Positions 63,481 to 64,000 of a stretch of 64,000 bases of DNA are shown here, in pieces. Source of the stretch: Chitinophagales bacterium (GTDB lineage: Bacteria; Bacteroidota; Bacteroidia; Chitinophagales; Chitinophagaceae); the NCBI GenBank assembly GCA_015655125.1, contig JAATFP010000068.1:1-64000 (forward strand), given 5' to 3'. The notes under the pieces were generated by a model. The model was not told the DNA's origin. It saw only the letters and a program-made list of their open reading frames with translations, and did not search any database. The first letter of the stretch is position 1. Each line of letters begins with the position of its first letter. The translations under genes and the position numbers were made by a program.

Positions 63481-64000
63481 ATGCTATTAATCTACAGTTC
63501 CCAAACATCTTACAGGCTGCAATACATCTGCCGATTTATATTCAAGGAACAATTAGGGATCACTTACAGCCTTACGTTGGATGCGGATGGTTTTGCTGCG
63601 CATGACGGCCCAAAAATAAATTACAGCCGGCATGATTTTACAAATTCCGGATTGGAGATACGAAATGCTTCTTTGCTTTTTGAAAATGACATCCACGAAC
63701 AGCCCGTAGAATGCTTTGAAACAAATGGATCGAAAGCATTTTATAAAACTACCGGCGACTTTCCGTTTGATATTTTTGCCGCCAGTTTTTACCTGCTCTG
63801 CCGCTACGAAGAATATCTTCCACACAAAGAAGATATGTATGGGCGATACGCGCATGAAAATTCGCTTGCTTTCAGGGAAGGTTTTTTAAATACGCCTTTG
63901 GTAAATACATGGATCAATAATTTTGCGAAGGCGCTCCTGGCAAAGTTCCCAACATTGAATTTTCAGCTTCCGGAATTTAGTTTTACCCCAACCTACGATA
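63481..64000 (+). CDS. DUF7033/polysaccharide-deacetylase-type protein, N-terminal part
   Basis: The gene starts nine bases after lutB and runs off the window. The 173 visible codons (MLLIYSSQTSYRLQYICRF onward) resemble the DUF7033 domain that precedes polysaccharide deacetylase domains in Bacteroidota (FDIFAASFYLLCRYEEYL, GRYAHENSLAF). The deacetylase part is beyond the edge. The short gap suggests one transcript with lutB. Confidence 0.75.
   Translation, partial: MLLIYSSQTSYRLQYICRFIFKEQLGITYSLTLDADGFAAHDGPKINYSRHDFTNSGLEIRNASLLFENDIHEQPVECFETNGSKAFYKTTGDFPFDIFAASFYLLCRYEEYLPHKEDMYGRYAHENSLAFREGFLNTPLVNTWINNFAKALLAKFPTLNFQLPEFSFTPTYD

Overview
The window is chromosomal DNA of a Bacteroidota bacterium, most likely a member of the Chitinophagaceae or a close relative. 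The support is a gliding-type ABC ATPase (GldA), type IX secretion (T9SS) C-terminal sorting tails, several TonB-dependent receptors, an HmuY/DUF6607 heme-type locus, a fused 2-oxoacid:ferredoxin oxidoreductase, a fused acyl-CoA mutase (IcmF), and exact copies of the Bacteroidota -7 promoter box TAnnTTTG. No rRNA, tRNA, CRISPR array, prophage or insertion sequence was found. Most of the window is housekeeping and surface genes.

Layout. 1-9.3 kb: tail of a probable T9SS cargo, a DivIC/FtsB division protein, nth, an outer-membrane barrel, korA (minus strand), an arginase-fold protein with altered metal ligands, a PBP4-type carboxypeptidase and mutL. 9.4-18.6 kb, mostly minus strand: gldA directly behind a higBA toxin-antitoxin pair, ricT and holB, a glutathione peroxidase, a beta-helix lipoprotein, comF and radA. 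19-27.5 kb: a TonB receptor followed by a secreted protein, a pair of paralogous membrane proteins and a winged-helix regulator; an ABC-2 exporter; a LolA-like protein; pdxA. 27.8-33.3 kb: two T9SS cargo genes, the first broken by an in-frame stop. 33.5-42.2 kb: rsmA, icmF, then a five-gene cassette starting with acs in which every junction is an ATGA overlap. 42.2-52.9 kb: M16 peptidase, alpha/beta hydrolase, queA, L,D-transpeptidase, an ECF sigma / anti-sigma / outer-membrane protein operon whose last gene is frameshifted, and kbl. 53-64 kb: a frameshifted M14 peptidase, the HmuY-type locus, a pectate-lyase-fold protein, lutB and the start of a polysaccharide-deacetylase-type gene.

The most unusual feature is a dispersed family of degenerate repeats with a strict 7-base period. 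Copies sit in many intergenic gaps, often as inverted arms around a terminator or ending right at a start codon. In three places they run into coding sequence: the signal peptide of the PBP4 homologue, the linker of IcmF, and a roughly 35-residue insertion in HolB. The HolB and IcmF inserts are read in the same frame and encode similar peptides although the proteins are unrelated.

Three genes carry single lesions (one nonsense, two one-base frameshifts). Two lie in short repeats or homopolymers, so either real decay or assembly error is possible.
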